A DNA stretch of 64,000 nt, taken from IMG/VR virus record IMGVR_UViG_3300008107_000029, positions 32,833 through 96,832 of that record, one strand, 5' to 3'. The DNA is from a virus. The notes under the pieces are model-generated. The model was not told the origin of the DNA, did not search any database, and was given only the letters and a program-made list of their open reading frames with translations. Both the position numbers and the translations under genes were made by a program. This document shows, piece by piece, positions 30,602 to 40,200 of the stretch (within the stretch, counting starts at the first letter, position 1; each line of letters opens with the position of its first letter).

Positions 30602-32395
30602 TCAGACAATGCGTAATGATCCTAGATAATCTTCAATGTCATTTGGCATTGGATATCTAGGTGTATGGGTAACTCCTTCTTTTTTCATTCTCTTCTCTTC
30701 TTCAAGACGATTATCTCTTTTATTATCTGCGTAAGTGTGGACTTCAATATCACCGAACTCTGTTCTGGTGCTTCTTGTAAGTGCATTGTAGATTGCCCCA
30801 CAGGTGGCGTCTGCAAGGTCTTTAGAGCCTTTTCTTGGGTGATCCACCTTATCCTTAATGATTCGCAATCTTAATAATTCATTAATTAACAATTCAATTC
30901 TTGGTCCCTTAACACGCTCTTCAGATATAACCATAGACATATCTTCATAGTGCTTCTTTGCCACAGACAAATTCTCAGTATAAATACCGACTGCTTTAAG
31001 GTCCGTCATCATTTCAAATGAGTTCCAACGGTCAAACGTAACCATTCTTAATGGGAATCCCATTCTTCTAATGTTAATGATAAACTCTTTTACCTCAGTA
31101 AAACTGACTGCCTCGTTTGGCTTAGGTGTCCAGTATTTAACAAAGTCGACTTTAACAACTGGGACTTTTTGCTCATAGTTATTAAACTGTTTAATATAAA
31201 CCCATCTGTCAATGTGTGCCATAGTGACAGCACAATGGTCATGCTTTTGGGCAAGGTCGACGTGAATAAAATATTCCTTTTCATCCTCTGGACTAAACCA
31301 ATCGTGGAATCTACCATCGTCTGTAATTGGATCAAATTCTGAGAATGCAGTTTCGATCTTTTCTCTGGACTTAAAGAATGCATCAATTGCTTCTGATGGC
31401 ATACAAGCAAAACGAGATAATGCATCTGCTGGATTTGTAAAGAACGCTACCTTAAAGTCATCAATAGTTCTTGTTGGGTTAACCTCCCAAGTAGGTCTCT
31501 TCATTGCAAAGACCTTTGGAATCTTGTATGCATTAATATGGTCTTCTTCCCATTCAATAGTAAACTTGTTTCCTTCTGCGTCTCCTAGTTCTTCATCTAG
31601 GATAAACTCATAGGATCTCATTACAACTTCTTTATCTGCCACCACGGCTTCGTATCTTTGCTGAATGTAGTCACCCTTATATCTTGGGAACGATAGCAGG
31701 ACTACCTTTCCAAAGTCTGGAAAACGGGAGTCTACAGATGCACGATACATATCATAGATTGCATCTCCAGTTTTAGCCTGGTCATTTCCAGATGTAGAGT
31801 CTAGGCTGAATCCAGAAATCTCATCAAGGATAACTGCAATAACGTTGTATCCTTCAAACGCTTCTCTTTCTGAGTGGCCTGAGTAACAAGATATGTTCTT
31901 ATCAAAATCTATGCTGTCAGCCTTCTTAATATATTTGTTTGCAAACCAAGGAGACTTTTCAATTCTATTAGAAAGACCTTTAAAGAAAACATTCTTAGCC
32001 TGCTGTGCGTTAACTGCAATATTGATAATATCAATAGAGTCACCAGGTGGCTTTCCAAAATACTTTGCTGGATCCTTTAAACATAGCAATAAATAAACCA
32101 TATAGGCTACAGCAATTGTAGACATATAGTCTTTTCCAGATCCTTTTCCTAACTGCAAGATAACTTCATTGCAAGTTTGTTGATAACGCTTTAGTCCTTC
32201 TTCTTCGCCATATAGATTAATGAGGGTTGACTTTTTATACACCTGGCTCATTGCACGAATAGATTGATATTGTAATTCTGATAGTGGTGGTAGGTCTAAG
32301 TATTTGGTAGATGTTACAAACTCTTCAATCATTACTGGGCGTTCATCAAAATCATCGCCACCTAGAATATCTAGGAAGTCATTAAATCCTGTCAC
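30602..32395 (-). CDS. terL: Terminase large subunit
   Basis: A 597-residue protein. The ATPase has a Walker A-like GKGSGKD (near 90) and a Walker B strand with acidic end VIAVILDEISG. The C-terminal nuclease starts with the strand FIHVDLAQKHDH, which carries the first metal-binding Asp, and a later LADATCGAIYNAL helix holds the last acidic residue. It packages DNA into proheads. The small subunit gene overlaps it by 1 base upstream. It is unusual that both lie between the replication and lysis genes. Confidence 0.9.
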   Translation of the reverse strand: MTGFNDFLDILGGDDFDERPVMIEEFVTSTKYLDLPPLSELQYQSIRAMSQVYKKSTLINLYGEEEGLKRYQQTCNEVILQLGKGSGKDYMSTIAVAYMVYLLLCLKDPAKYFGKPPGDSIDIINIAVNAQQAKNVFFKGLSNRIEKSPWFANKYIKKADSIDFDKNISCYSGHSEREAFEGYNVIAVILDEISGFSLDSTSGNDQAKTGDAIYDMYRASVDSRFPDFGKVVLLSFPRYKGDYIQQRYEAVVADKEVVMRSYEFILDEELGDAEGNKFTIEWEEDHINAYKIPKVFAMKRPTWEVNPTRTIDDFKVAFFTNPADALSRFACMPSEAIDAFFKSREKIETAFSEFDPITDDGRFHDWFSPEDEKEYFIHVDLAQKHDHCAVTMAHIDRWVYIKQFNNYEQKVPVVKVDFVKYWTPKPNEAVSFTEVKEFIINIRRMGFPLRMVTFDRWNSFEMMTDLKAVGIYTENLSVAKKHYEDMSMVISEERVKGPRIELLINELLRLRIIKDKVDHPRKGSKDLADATCGAIYNALTRSTRTEFGDIEVHTYADNKRDNRLEEEKRMKKEGVTHTPRYPMPNDIEDYLGSLRIV

Positions 32396-32934
32396 TACTC
32401 TGCCCTTGCTGGATAAACTTGAATAATCTCTGCCTTGCCACTGTAATCTGCAAGTCTCTTTCTAACTTCAGATCTGCACTTATCGCAGTCAGCAACTACA
32501 TCTCTAAGGATAGATGCTAAGACTTCTTGCTTTTCTTCTGTCTCTGCAATCATAGATGCGACTTCATTGTTTTCTAGCAAGCCTGCTTTTTGCAGCATCT
32601 CAATTCTTTTTCCTTCAATGTCAGCAACTAGTTTGATCGCAGTGGCTTTTGTTCTTAAGTCTCCTGCTTGATCTGCATCGTCAATTGTTCTCCATGCTTC
32701 TTTAATTAACATTGCATAGTGCTGGTCTGCAGCAGATAAAGCCTCTCTGGCACGTTCGTGAACAGTACTGTTATTGCTAACAATTGCTCTCCACTCATTC
32801 AAAGCCTCAACAACTTCGTTTCTTGACATATTAAGGGCTTTGCCAATTGCAAGTGGGCTTGTGTTGCCTCTGAGGAATTCCTCAACAACCTTTGCAATAG
32901 TTTCTGAACGTTCTGCTACTTCAATTTCACTCAT
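32395..32934 (-). CDS. terS: Terminase small subunit-like DNA-binding protein
   Basis: A 179-residue helical protein. The N-terminus has an HTH (about 25-48, with SPLAIGKALNMSRNEV), followed by a long helical segment and a cysteine pair C-x2-C in VADCDKCR. This plan fits terminase small subunits that recognise the packaging site. It directly precedes TerL with a 1-base overlap. The assignment relies mainly on context. Confidence 0.75.
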   Translation of the reverse strand: MSEIEVAERSETIAKVVEEFLRGNTSPLAIGKALNMSRNEVVEALNEWRAIVSNNSTVHERAREALSAADQHYAMLIKEAWRTIDDADQAGDLRTKATAIKLVADIEGKRIEMLQKAGLLENNEVASMIAETEEKQEVLASILRDVVADCDKCRSEVRKRLADYSGKAEIIQVYPARAE

Positions 32935-33256
32935 CTTGCTTCTGTCTCTTCCTTGCTACTAATAGAAGAACAAGGTATCCAACTAGATCATCTAGTGTGT
33001 CATCCCCTACGTATTCGTGTCCTCTTGAAAGTCTAGATAACTTGTCATCAATTCTGACGGCAAGTTGTTCCATACTGTTAGCCCTACTAAAGATTCTAAC
33101 AGGTTCAAGGGCACTATTTCCATAGGCCTTATTCTTGTTTACAAGGAGTGATCCAATTCTTAAAGTCTCATTTGCAATTAACTCTTGAGTCTTGTTATCG
33201 CCTTGCAACGCTTCCATTATATCTTCTAAACTAGCATTTGTCAATTTTTTGACCAC
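32927..33256 (-). CDS. DUF1599-like (nucleotide modification associated) protein
   Basis: A 109-residue protein with GTG start and a GGGAGGAAG ribosome site. The sequence LLVNKNKAYGNSA, a VRIDDKLSRLSRG helix and DTLDDLVGYLVLL match the 'KN..YG...vRigDKl.Rl...d.l.Dl.gYl' plan of DUF1599, a helical relative of MazG-type pyrophosphatases seen beside DNA-modification genes in phages. The acidic side chains of the D-x2-D type helices could bind metal. It overlaps the terminase small subunit by 8 bases. Confidence 0.6.
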   Translation of the reverse strand: MVKKLTNASLEDIMEALQGDNKTQELIANETLRIGSLLVNKNKAYGNSALEPVRIFSRANSMEQLAVRIDDKLSRLSRGHEYVGDDTLDDLVGYLVLLLVARKRQKQDE

Positions 33257-33411
33257 TTTCTTCCTCCCTTAATAAATCCATATTCAACTAAATACCTATA
33301 AATTGTCTGATGTGATACGCCACACTCGTCTGCTATCTCGTCAATAGTAGCCTTTTGAGTTACGTATCTACGCCACATCCAATACCTGTTTTTATAAAAT
33401 GTATTACCCAT
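33241..33411 (-). CDS. Short helix-turn-helix protein, 56 residues
   Basis: A gene overlapping both neighbours: its ATG begins inside the last codons of the RuvC-like gene (8-base overlap) and its stop lies 16 bases into the next gene. The N-terminus is aromatic and basic (YKNRYWMWRRYV). Residues 22-44 (TIDEIADECGVSHQTIYRYL) form a textbook HTH, of the kind in resolvase tails and terminase small subunits. The C-terminus is basic (KGGRKWSKN). It probably binds DNA or RNA, perhaps to regulate its neighbours. Confidence 0.8.
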   Translation of the reverse strand: MGNTFYKNRYWMWRRYVTQKATIDEIADECGVSHQTIYRYLVEYGFIKGGRKWSKN

Positions 33412-33976
33412 TTGAGTTTACCTTATAAGACCCATAGTATGCAATGCCAAAAGCATCAGCCACGTCATAGTCGCTAACCTCAATACCAAATTGCCGTTTG
33501 ACCCAAGAGGCTGTTCTTCTCTTACGATAATTTCTTTGTTCATTCTTTAACCACGATTCACTCTTTCCTGGATTCATAGAGTTTACTGACAACTTCTCCA
33601 TCTTGGTCAATGGCTTGTTGCCAATAAATGCTTGCCACGCAACTGGCACTACAGTAATCATCTTAGTACTTTTATTCTTCATAAGAGCACCAATACTAGC
33701 ACCATACACATAAGCCAAAAGCGTGGCTGTCTTAGGGGAGTTAACGAAAACTGCACCCTCAAAAGCAACGGAGTCATAATCGAGTAGATCTTTAAGAGAC
33801 TTAACTTTAATGCTAGCGTCTTTAATCTTATCGAAAATGTCATTGCCTTCAAATTCAATTTTACCGTACGATACTGGAACATCATTGTGAAGTAAACACC
33901 ATGCTAAATTATTTGTGCTGCAATCTACGCCTAGAACTTTCTCGCTTACTTGCCTTGTTTGCATATCTTTGGACAT
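33404..33976 (-). CDS. RuvC-like Holliday junction resolvase
   Basis: A 190-residue RNase H-fold protein. Catalytic acidic residues fit RuvC: Asp18 in LGVDCSTN, Glu73 in VAFEGAV and Asp171/Asp174 in SDYDVADAFG. A PVAWQAFIG segment gives the usual central strand. RuvC-type enzymes resolve four-way junctions or debranch DNA before packaging. It overlaps the preceding zinc-knuckle gene by about 68 bases. Confidence 0.85.
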   Translation of the reverse strand: MSKDMQTRQVSEKVLGVDCSTNNLAWCLLHNDVPVSYGKIEFEGNDIFDKIKDASIKVKSLKDLLDYDSVAFEGAVFVNSPKTATLLAYVYGASIGALMKNKSTKMITVVPVAWQAFIGNKPLTKMEKLSVNSMNPGKSESWLKNEQRNYRKRRTASWVKRQFGIEVSDYDVADAFGIAYYGSYKVNSNG

Positions 33977-34238
33977 GTTTTAGAGCCTCCTTCACTGCTG
34001 CCTTGTTTTCTTTCTTATCTTTTTCCATACAAAGTTGACAAAGATTTTCTGGATTATATCTACTGATCAAAGCATTGCACTTACAGAATCTTTCTTCTCC
34101 GTTTAGCCTTGCTTTTTTCTCATAGTACTTTTCCATAATCTTTTTGTTAGTTGCTTTACGACAACAAGCGTAAGAGCAATATTTCTGATTATGAGTTTTA
34201 AACTGAAAGTCAATTCCACACTCAGAGCATTTTTTCAA
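33909..34238 (-). CDS. Zinc-knuckle protein
   Basis: A 109-residue basic protein with two zinc sites: C-x2-C...YCS-x2-C near the start, as in small recombination endonuclease VII-like and HNH proteins, and FCKC with CQLC in the middle. The C-terminal third is a long basic helix. No active-site histidine of an HNH is visible, so DNA binding is more likely than cutting. It overlaps the Cas4-like gene by 17 bases and the RuvC gene. Confidence 0.65.
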   Translation of the reverse strand: MKKCSECGIDFQFKTHNQKYCSYACCRKATNKKIMEKYYEKKARLNGEERFCKCNALISRYNPENLCQLCMEKDKKENKAAVKEALKHVQRYANKASKRESSRRRLQHK

Positions 34239-35007
34239 TTGACACCTCCAGTGGTTTGATCTCGATAGTGCCCTCTGCTGCTTCTCTACACATATCTTTT
34301 AATGGACACTTACCACAAATCTTTGCATTCTTTCTAAACACATTCTTTGGAATAGTCCCCAGTTGAAATGCCTTGTTTGTTTCTCTAAGCCATTCCCAAA
34401 CATAAGCCATATAGTCTTTCATCTGTTTTGACATATGCACTGGAATAACCATAAGGTCTTGTGTATTCTTATTCTCGTACATTAAGAATCCTTCTTTAGC
34501 CTTTAGGACCTTCATATAAATAAGAATCTGAAGCAAGTGACTATCATTAGGAGTTCTGGTCATTTCCTTATCGAGGTAGTACTGCTCCTTGATAGTTTTA
34601 ATTTCACCAACAACTTCTGCACCGTCTTGCTCTAAAATCAAGTCAGCAAATCCACGGATAGGTGGATCTATAGACAAGATTTCTCGTTCACTTTCTTTAA
34701 AGAACTCTGTCTTGCTAATAAACTTTTCTAGTCTTGAGTGGGCATAGGTTCCATTCTCCATATTGGCAATAGCCTTACCACTTACTTCTTCCTTCCAAAC
34801 TCCACCAGTAAATGCCAACCACCAAAACCTTGCACAGGTTCCGTGATTGTATCCTAAAGTGCTTGGAGAAAAAGTCTTCTTAACTTGAAACTTTTCGCTT
34901 GGCCTGGTTTCTGCATACGCAGCATCCACATCAGAAAGAAACTTCTTATAGTCAACTAAGGTTTTCTTCTTTTGATTGGCTATGCTTTTAATAAAATTCT
35001 CTACCAT
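34222..35007 (-). CDS. Cas4/RecB-type exonuclease with Fe-S cluster
   Basis: A 261-residue PD-(D/E)XK nuclease. Cys58 and the C-terminal cluster Cys231-x2-Cys234-x5-Cys240 could bind a 4Fe-4S cluster. His90, Asp122 (GFADLIL), and Glu135-x-Lys137 (VGEIKT) make the active site. Cas4-like nucleases in phages resect DNA for recombination; a neighbouring RecA supports this. No CRISPR array or cas1 is present, so an immunity role is not indicated. It overlaps the next gene by 1 base. Confidence 0.85.
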   Translation of the reverse strand: MVENFIKSIANQKKKTLVDYKKFLSDVDAAYAETRPSEKFQVKKTFSPSTLGYNHGTCARFWWLAFTGGVWKEEVSGKAIANMENGTYAHSRLEKFISKTEFFKESEREILSIDPPIRGFADLILEQDGAEVVGEIKTIKEQYYLDKEMTRTPNDSHLLQILIYMKVLKAKEGFLMYENKNTQDLMVIPVHMSKQMKDYMAYVWEWLRETNKAFQLGTIPKNVFRKNAKICGKCPLKDMCREAAEGTIEIKPLEVSIEKML

Positions 35008-35345
35008 TAGTTCACCTGATATCTTGCGACATACTTCAAAGCGTCAACAAGTTTGTCTAACGACTCCTTCATTGTATAGTAAAGATTCTTCTTAATGTTG
35101 TTTGGCGTTCCAGATCTATCCTTTGCCATAGTGGAGTACCAAGTAGCAAGGACTCCAAACTTAGCAGACAAAGCAGATAACTTTGCAATCAATGCAGGTG
35201 CCTGCGACGCAGGTACATCTGGCTTCATCATAATCTTTACGATCATGGCTAGTGCTTCGTCTAATTCCTTATCCTGAGCAAACTCATGAATCTCTGTAAA
35301 CTCTGCAATCTCGTTAATCCAATCAATTACTGTTTCGTTTGGCAT
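35007..35345 (-). CDS. Hypothetical helical protein in recombination block
   Basis: A 112-residue helical protein with an Ala/Leu-rich core (ASQAPALIAKLSALSAKFG) and Tyr-rich C-terminus. It has no metal motif. It lies between Hjc-like and Cas4-like nuclease genes and overlaps both, so a role as recombination or end-processing accessory is possible. Confidence 0.6.
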   Translation of the reverse strand: MPNETVIDWINEIAEFTEIHEFAQDKELDEALAMIVKIMMKPDVPASQAPALIAKLSALSAKFGVLATWYSTMAKDRSGTPNNIKKNLYYTMKESLDKLVDALKYVARYQVN

Positions 35346-35628
35346 CTTCTACTAACTCCTCCAATACTGCCCATTCGATTACTGCTAATCTTACTTTTTG
35401 TTTTTCACCAATAACCAACTTTAATGCTGGATATTTTTCTACATCTGTTTTCATTTGATCCGTAACAATCTTTCCCCATACATCTGTTGTTAGGTTAAAT
35501 GACTTTCCTGCTTCTTTGATATCAACAATGAAGCCTTCCCAACTTGCGTCAGCCTTCTGGATATAACCTCTTCCAGAATTCTTATGGGCTTTTGCACCCA
35601 TGCGTTTAATCTCACCACGCTCACTCAT
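35323..35628 (-). CDS. PD-(D/E)XK (Hjc-like) nuclease candidate
   Basis: A 101-residue basic protein. The start KRMGAKAHKNSGRGYIQKADASWEGF resembles the 'g.. ..S GsG..kgDv.' head of archaeal-type junction resolvases, followed by a strand FIVDIKEAGKSF that has D-x-K in place of E-x-K. Residues 43-59 form a helix typical of this class. The fold is likely; the exact substrate is not shown. It overlaps the gene upstream by 4 bases. Confidence 0.55.
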   Translation of the reverse strand: MSERGEIKRMGAKAHKNSGRGYIQKADASWEGFIVDIKEAGKSFNLTTDVWGKIVTDQMKTDVEKYPALKLVIGEKQKVRLAVIEWAVLEELVEDAKRNSN

Positions 35629-35813
35629 AGTTTAGCCTCAGCCATCTTGTTACAATCAGAACAGAAATAAATAATTCTTCTGTTGTCCATATTTAGTTTT
35701 GCTTTATTAATTGAAACATTGCATTCTGGACATGCGAAGTTTCCAGTAATATCTACCATATCTTCTTCTGTCTCATCTACAATATTTTTAATAAAGTCTT
35801 TTGGATCTAGCAT
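35625..35813 (-). CDS. Small zinc-ribbon protein
   Basis: A 62-residue protein with C-x2-C (FACPECN) and C-x2-C (FCSDCN) about 24 residues apart, a zinc ribbon. The N-terminal 25 residues are acidic. It overlaps the recA stop by 7 bases. It may help DNA or protein contacts for the recombinase. Confidence 0.7.
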   Translation of the reverse strand: MLDPKDFIKNIVDETEEDMVDITGNFACPECNVSINKAKLNMDNRRIIYFCSDCNKMAEAKL

Positions 35814-36814
35814 GCTTCCATTACCTTAGCCTTAAGTTGTTCAAATGCTTCTTTATTCTCACGAAGGTATTCAATTACCTTTGCACGTCCTTGGATTCTT
35901 TGATCTAAGACTGTATACCAAGCACCACCCTTTTCAATAAGACCTAGCATTTCAGCAGTATCAACTACGTCAGCAACCTGGTCTACACCAATGTCATCTC
36001 CAGTAAAGTAAAAGTCATACTTTCCAGTAACAAAGGCAGGAGAGGTCTTAGAGAACTCGATATTGTATGCAACTTCACGACCAACCTTGGACTTAATAAT
36101 CTTGTCTCCGATTACCGTGTCTCCTTCAATTGCATTGTTTGCTGATTCTGAAGAGAATAACTTTACTACGGTTGAAGAATAAAACTTAACTGCATTACCA
36201 CCAGTAAATGTGTGGCTTGCATAAAGTCCACCAATATTAAATCTAACCTGAGAGATTAAGACCAGCAATGTTTTTTCATTGACATAGTTAATCATCTTAA
36301 CGGCATTTCCCAAGTCTCTTGAAATACTACCAATCTGTCCAGTCTGATCCATTGGCTTTAGGTCTGATGAATCCTTTTCAAAGAATATGCCTGGAAGAAG
36401 TGCTGTGATTGAGTCAACAACCACAATATCAATTCCTGCGTTGCAGAGTTCTACTGTAAGGTCTGTAAAATGATTAATGGATTTTACTGGACTGTAAATA
36501 AGTTGCTCAGTGTCTACTCCAAGTTTTTCTGCCCAAGCCTTATCAAAGGTTCCTTCGGCATCAAGGAATGCACAAATCTTTCCTTCCTTTTGTGCCATAC
36601 CAATCATCTGCAGCATAAAAGAAGACTTGCCACTACTCTTAGATCCATAAAATAAAACCTGTCTACCTGCAGGAAGACCACCCTTAAGGTGATAGTTTAA
36701 ACTTAAACTTGGTGTTGGGATCTTTTCATATTCTACCTCAGATGCTGAAAGAACTAACTTTCTAGTCTTTGGGTTTAGTTTTGCTAATAGTTCCTCTAGT
36801 GCTGTCGTTGCCAT
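35807..36814 (-). CDS. recA: RecA/UvsX-type recombinase
   Basis: A 335-residue recombinase. Walker A is GSKSSGKS (57-64), Walker B VVVDS (131-135), and a DAEGTFD motif (85-91) follows. The L2 region (GGLYASHTFTGGNAVKFYSS) is close to RecA. The protein is shorter than bacterial RecA, without the acidic C-terminal tail. It performs strand exchange in recombination-dependent replication and repair, next to nucleases and a gp32-like SSB. Confidence 0.93.
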   Translation of the reverse strand: MATTALEELLAKLNPKTRKLVLSASEVEYEKIPTPSLSLNYHLKGGLPAGRQVLFYGSKSSGKSSFMLQMIGMAQKEGKICAFLDAEGTFDKAWAEKLGVDTEQLIYSPVKSINHFTDLTVELCNAGIDIVVVDSITALLPGIFFEKDSSDLKPMDQTGQIGSISRDLGNAVKMINYVNEKTLLVLISQVRFNIGGLYASHTFTGGNAVKFYSSTVVKLFSSESANNAIEGDTVIGDKIIKSKVGREVAYNIEFSKTSPAFVTGKYDFYFTGDDIGVDQVADVVDTAEMLGLIEKGGAWYTVLDQRIQGRAKVIEYLRENKEAFEQLKAKVMEAC

Positions 36815-36968
36815 TGAAATCCTTTTCTAGTTGTTCTGCTAATGTCTTTAGTGCTTTTGATCTTGCGTGTTGTAACTTGCTTATTACTGCCTCTACAACT
36901 TCTTCATCATATCCACGGATAACCAAGATAATTTCTCCGTCGACCCCACGTTTAATGTAGGCATTCAT
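36762..36968 (-). CDS. Hypothetical small protein upstream of recA
   Basis: A 68-residue protein whose N-terminal half (KRGVDGEIILVIRGYDEEVVEAVI) alternates beta strand and helix; the C-terminal part is basic. It overlaps recA by 53 bases, and a TATAAT box lies 2 bases before the ATG. Function unknown; gene status is fairly likely because it fills the gap after mazG. Confidence 0.55.
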   Translation of the reverse strand: MNAYIKRGVDGEIILVIRGYDEEVVEAVISKLQHARSKALKTLAEQLEKDFNGNDSTRGTISKTKPKD

Positions 36969-36976
36969 CTATTATA

Positions 36977-37297
36977 TCATCCCAGGACGCCGTGCATTTT
37001 TGGACGATCTTTATTGATATTTGCTTTTTCTTCTAAGATGTCATGTAATGAAAGACTAACTACATTAGCATCCTTTAGTCCTTGATAAAGATCTAAAACT
37101 CTAATCAGGATGTCTGCTAATTCTTCTACTACTTGCTGCTCACCTTTTTCTTTTCTAAGTGCCTCTAGCACTTCAGTTACTTCTGAATGGACCATCGCTA
37201 ACTGCTTTGCAAAGAAAACAAAATCTTGTTCATAGTTCCAAAATCCTTTTTCTACAGCAGTTGAGTGTAGGTCTGATGCAAGTTTATCTAAGTTCAT
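36977..37297 (-). CDS. mazG: MazG-like nucleotide pyrophosphohydrolase
   Basis: A 106-residue all-alpha NTP-PPase. The metal-binding helices show E-x2-E-x2-E in HSEVTEVLEAL (Glu39, Glu42, Glu45) and EELADILIRV (58-67). The C-terminal K-x-NINKDRP-x2-HG end is a known MazG-like feature. It would hydrolyse (d)NTPs or ppGpp. In phages it cleans nucleotide pools or dampens the stringent response. It overlaps dnaE's stop by 4 bases. Confidence 0.88.
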   Translation of the reverse strand: MNLDKLASDLHSTAVEKGFWNYEQDFVFFAKQLAMVHSEVTEVLEALRKEKGEQQVVEELADILIRVLDLYQGLKDANVVSLSLHDILEEKANINKDRPKMHGVLG

Positions 37298-40200
37298 GAT
37301 ATCTCCTTTAATATTAAACTATCTTCTTTTTCTTGTAGCACTGGAGTTACTCTAGATCCTGGCTTCATTTTAACCATCGCTGCAGCATACATTGATGGGA
37401 AGACAACAACAGAATATAACTCTTTATCTGAATCTGCTAAAACGACAGTTGCCATCTTGTCGCCTTTCTTTGTTTTTCTACCTGCAAATGATACCACATA
37501 ACGCTCATCGTCTGCCATAGGAATAGTCTTAGAAGACAAGTACTTAACAAAAGTATTATCTTTATCTTTAAGATCATCTGTAGTTATGTGTTCCATAATT
37601 CTATTGTCACAGACAAGAACGATATGCATCTTTCCTGTTTCTATTGAAGAGTCTTCTCTATCAAACACCCCAACAGTTCCAGTCTTGTCTACGAACTCAA
37701 CTCTAGACCAGCCGTCTCCTCTTTTAATTGATTTAGCCAAAGCCATCATAATAAAAGAACCTTTGTCTGAGTACTCCTCAATAGGTCTAAAATAGGCCTG
37801 TAGCCACCTTGGGACGTCTGAACGGAACTCTGGTATGCCAAGATACTCATAGTAGTAATCACTTTCATTACCAATCCTAGGATTGTCGTGGAACGAAGCA
37901 CCACCGACTTTGTTTAGGGCATCCAAGGCTCTGCTATTAATGCCAGATCCTTTTGTTCCAACTACATCTTGTACGTGCCTGTAAGAACTAAAAGGTCTTT
38001 GAGCAATAATCTTGTTAGCAATGTTTTCTGAAATAAACTTAACACTACCTAGACCAAATCTAATTGCCTTACCTTCAAGTTTAAAATCAATGTCGGACTC
38101 GTTAATGTGTGGAAGCCTAACCGTAATCCCCATACGCTTTGCCTCAATAAGATACTCAGTACGGGCATCCTTATCCTTTTCATTTTTAAGAATAGAATAC
38201 ATAAACTCTTCTGGGTAATAACGCTTTAGCCATGCAGTCCAGTATGACAATGTTGAATAGGCTACAGCGTGAGACTTGTTAAATGAGTATCCTGCGTGTG
38301 CCTCAAAGTCATGCCAAAGTGCTTTTGCTGCATCCTCTGAAATGTGTTGGGAAGCACCCTTTACGAATCTATCTTTAAACTGATCAAATTCTTTAGCGTC
38401 TTTCTTCTTACCAATAATCTTACGAACCTTGTCAGCCTCAGACATTGACATACCACCCAGATATACACATGCTTGCATAACTTGTTCCTGATAAAGGATA
38501 CAGCCGTAAGTGTCTTTTGTAAATGGCTCCATAATTTCATGAACATAGGTAACTGGCTTTCTTCCTTTTTTACGAGCAATGTACTCAGCACCAATTGTGT
38601 TCATAGCACCTGGACGAACTAACGCATTGGATGCAGACAGTTCATCTAGATTATATACACCCATCTTAATTAACAGGTTTGTATAAGGAACTGCTTCTGC
38701 TTGAAACACTCCCTTTGTCAATCCTGCAGAAAGATCTTGATAAACCTCTGAGTCATCTAGTGGAAGTTCCAAAAGATTAATCTTCTTGTTATATCTTTCT
38801 TCAACTATGTCAATAGTATCTTTTAGCACTGTTAGTGTTTTTAATCCTAAAACGTCTAACTTAATAAGGCCAATATCTGCAGCCTGATCCATATCAACAG
38901 CAACTACTGGAACACGCTCATCGCTTTGTGCGTCTTTTCTAGTTTCAATAGGAGCATACTTACTAATCTGGTCTTTTGCAGTTACAATACCTGCAGCATG
39001 CATTCCAGTTCCACGGATTCGACCACGGAGTTGATTAGCATATTCAACAACCTCTGGATACTTTTCTCTAAAGTCTAGGGTCTGCTTGCTTGCAATAAAT
39101 TCATCCCATGTGTCTGTAAACTTTAGGGCCTTGTCTACTTCAGCAATTGGAACCTTAAATGCTCTTGCAACATCTCGAACTACACCTTTATCTTTAAAAG
39201 TTACAAAGGTTGCAATTGATGCTACGTTTTTGTACTTGTTAGTAAGATATTCTTTTACCTCACCACGACGACGATCTTCAAAGTCTGTATCGATATCTGG
39301 AAAGTCATTACGATCTGGGTTAATAAATCGGAAGAAGAGAAGACCATACTTGATTGGGTCAATGTCAGTAATGCCAAGGGCATAACAAACTAAGGACCCT
39401 GCAGCAGATCCACGACCTGGACCAACAAGAATGTTATTGTTCTTTGCCCAGTTAATCATATCTGCCACAACTAAGAAGTATCCAGAAAACTTCTTGTCTG
39501 AAATAATCTTTAACTCTGAGTTAATTCTTTTAAGGTAATCTGGGTTGCCACCAAAACCTCTATTTGCTAAACCAGTTAAAGTAAGTTCCTTTAGTGTTTG
39601 GTCTGCGTCATTCTTTGGAATTGGAAGAAGGTCTAGATTTTGAACAACCTCGTAAGATCCAATCTTGTCAGTAATCTCTAATGTGTTCTCAAAGATATCT
39701 GCTCTATCAAGACCTTGGTCAATCATTCTTTGCTTTGTCTCGTTGTATCCATCTAGCCAGATGTCTAAATCTTTAAAGGACATCTTTCTTTCACCGTATA
39801 GGTAGTCTAATCTTTCGATCATATCTTTTACCTTACGGCTACTTTCAAAGGTTGCTTCCTTACGAGCATTTGGATGTGTTCCAAGGATAAGCATAATCTC
39901 TTCTGCAATAGCATCTTCTGGTTTTGCAAAGTGACAGTCTAATGTAACAACCGACTTTACACCAACCTTGTCAGCCATATCGATTAAGGCTTTGTTAAGA
40001 AGGTATGTATTGTGTGGCTGAACTTCCATATAGAAGTCATCCTTAAACATATCTTTAAACCAATTTGTGTATTGCAGGGCGAGGGACTCATTGCCTCCTT
40101 GAATTGCATTAGCAATAATGCTATTCATACATCCAGACAAGATAATTAATCCGTCCTTATGCTTTTCAAGAATCTCAAAATCCATTCTTGGCTTATTGAA

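Noticed and set aside
34222-35007. Cas4-like protein as a sign of a CRISPR system
   Set aside because: There is no repeat array, cas1 or cas2; Cas4-like nucleases are common in phage recombination blocks.
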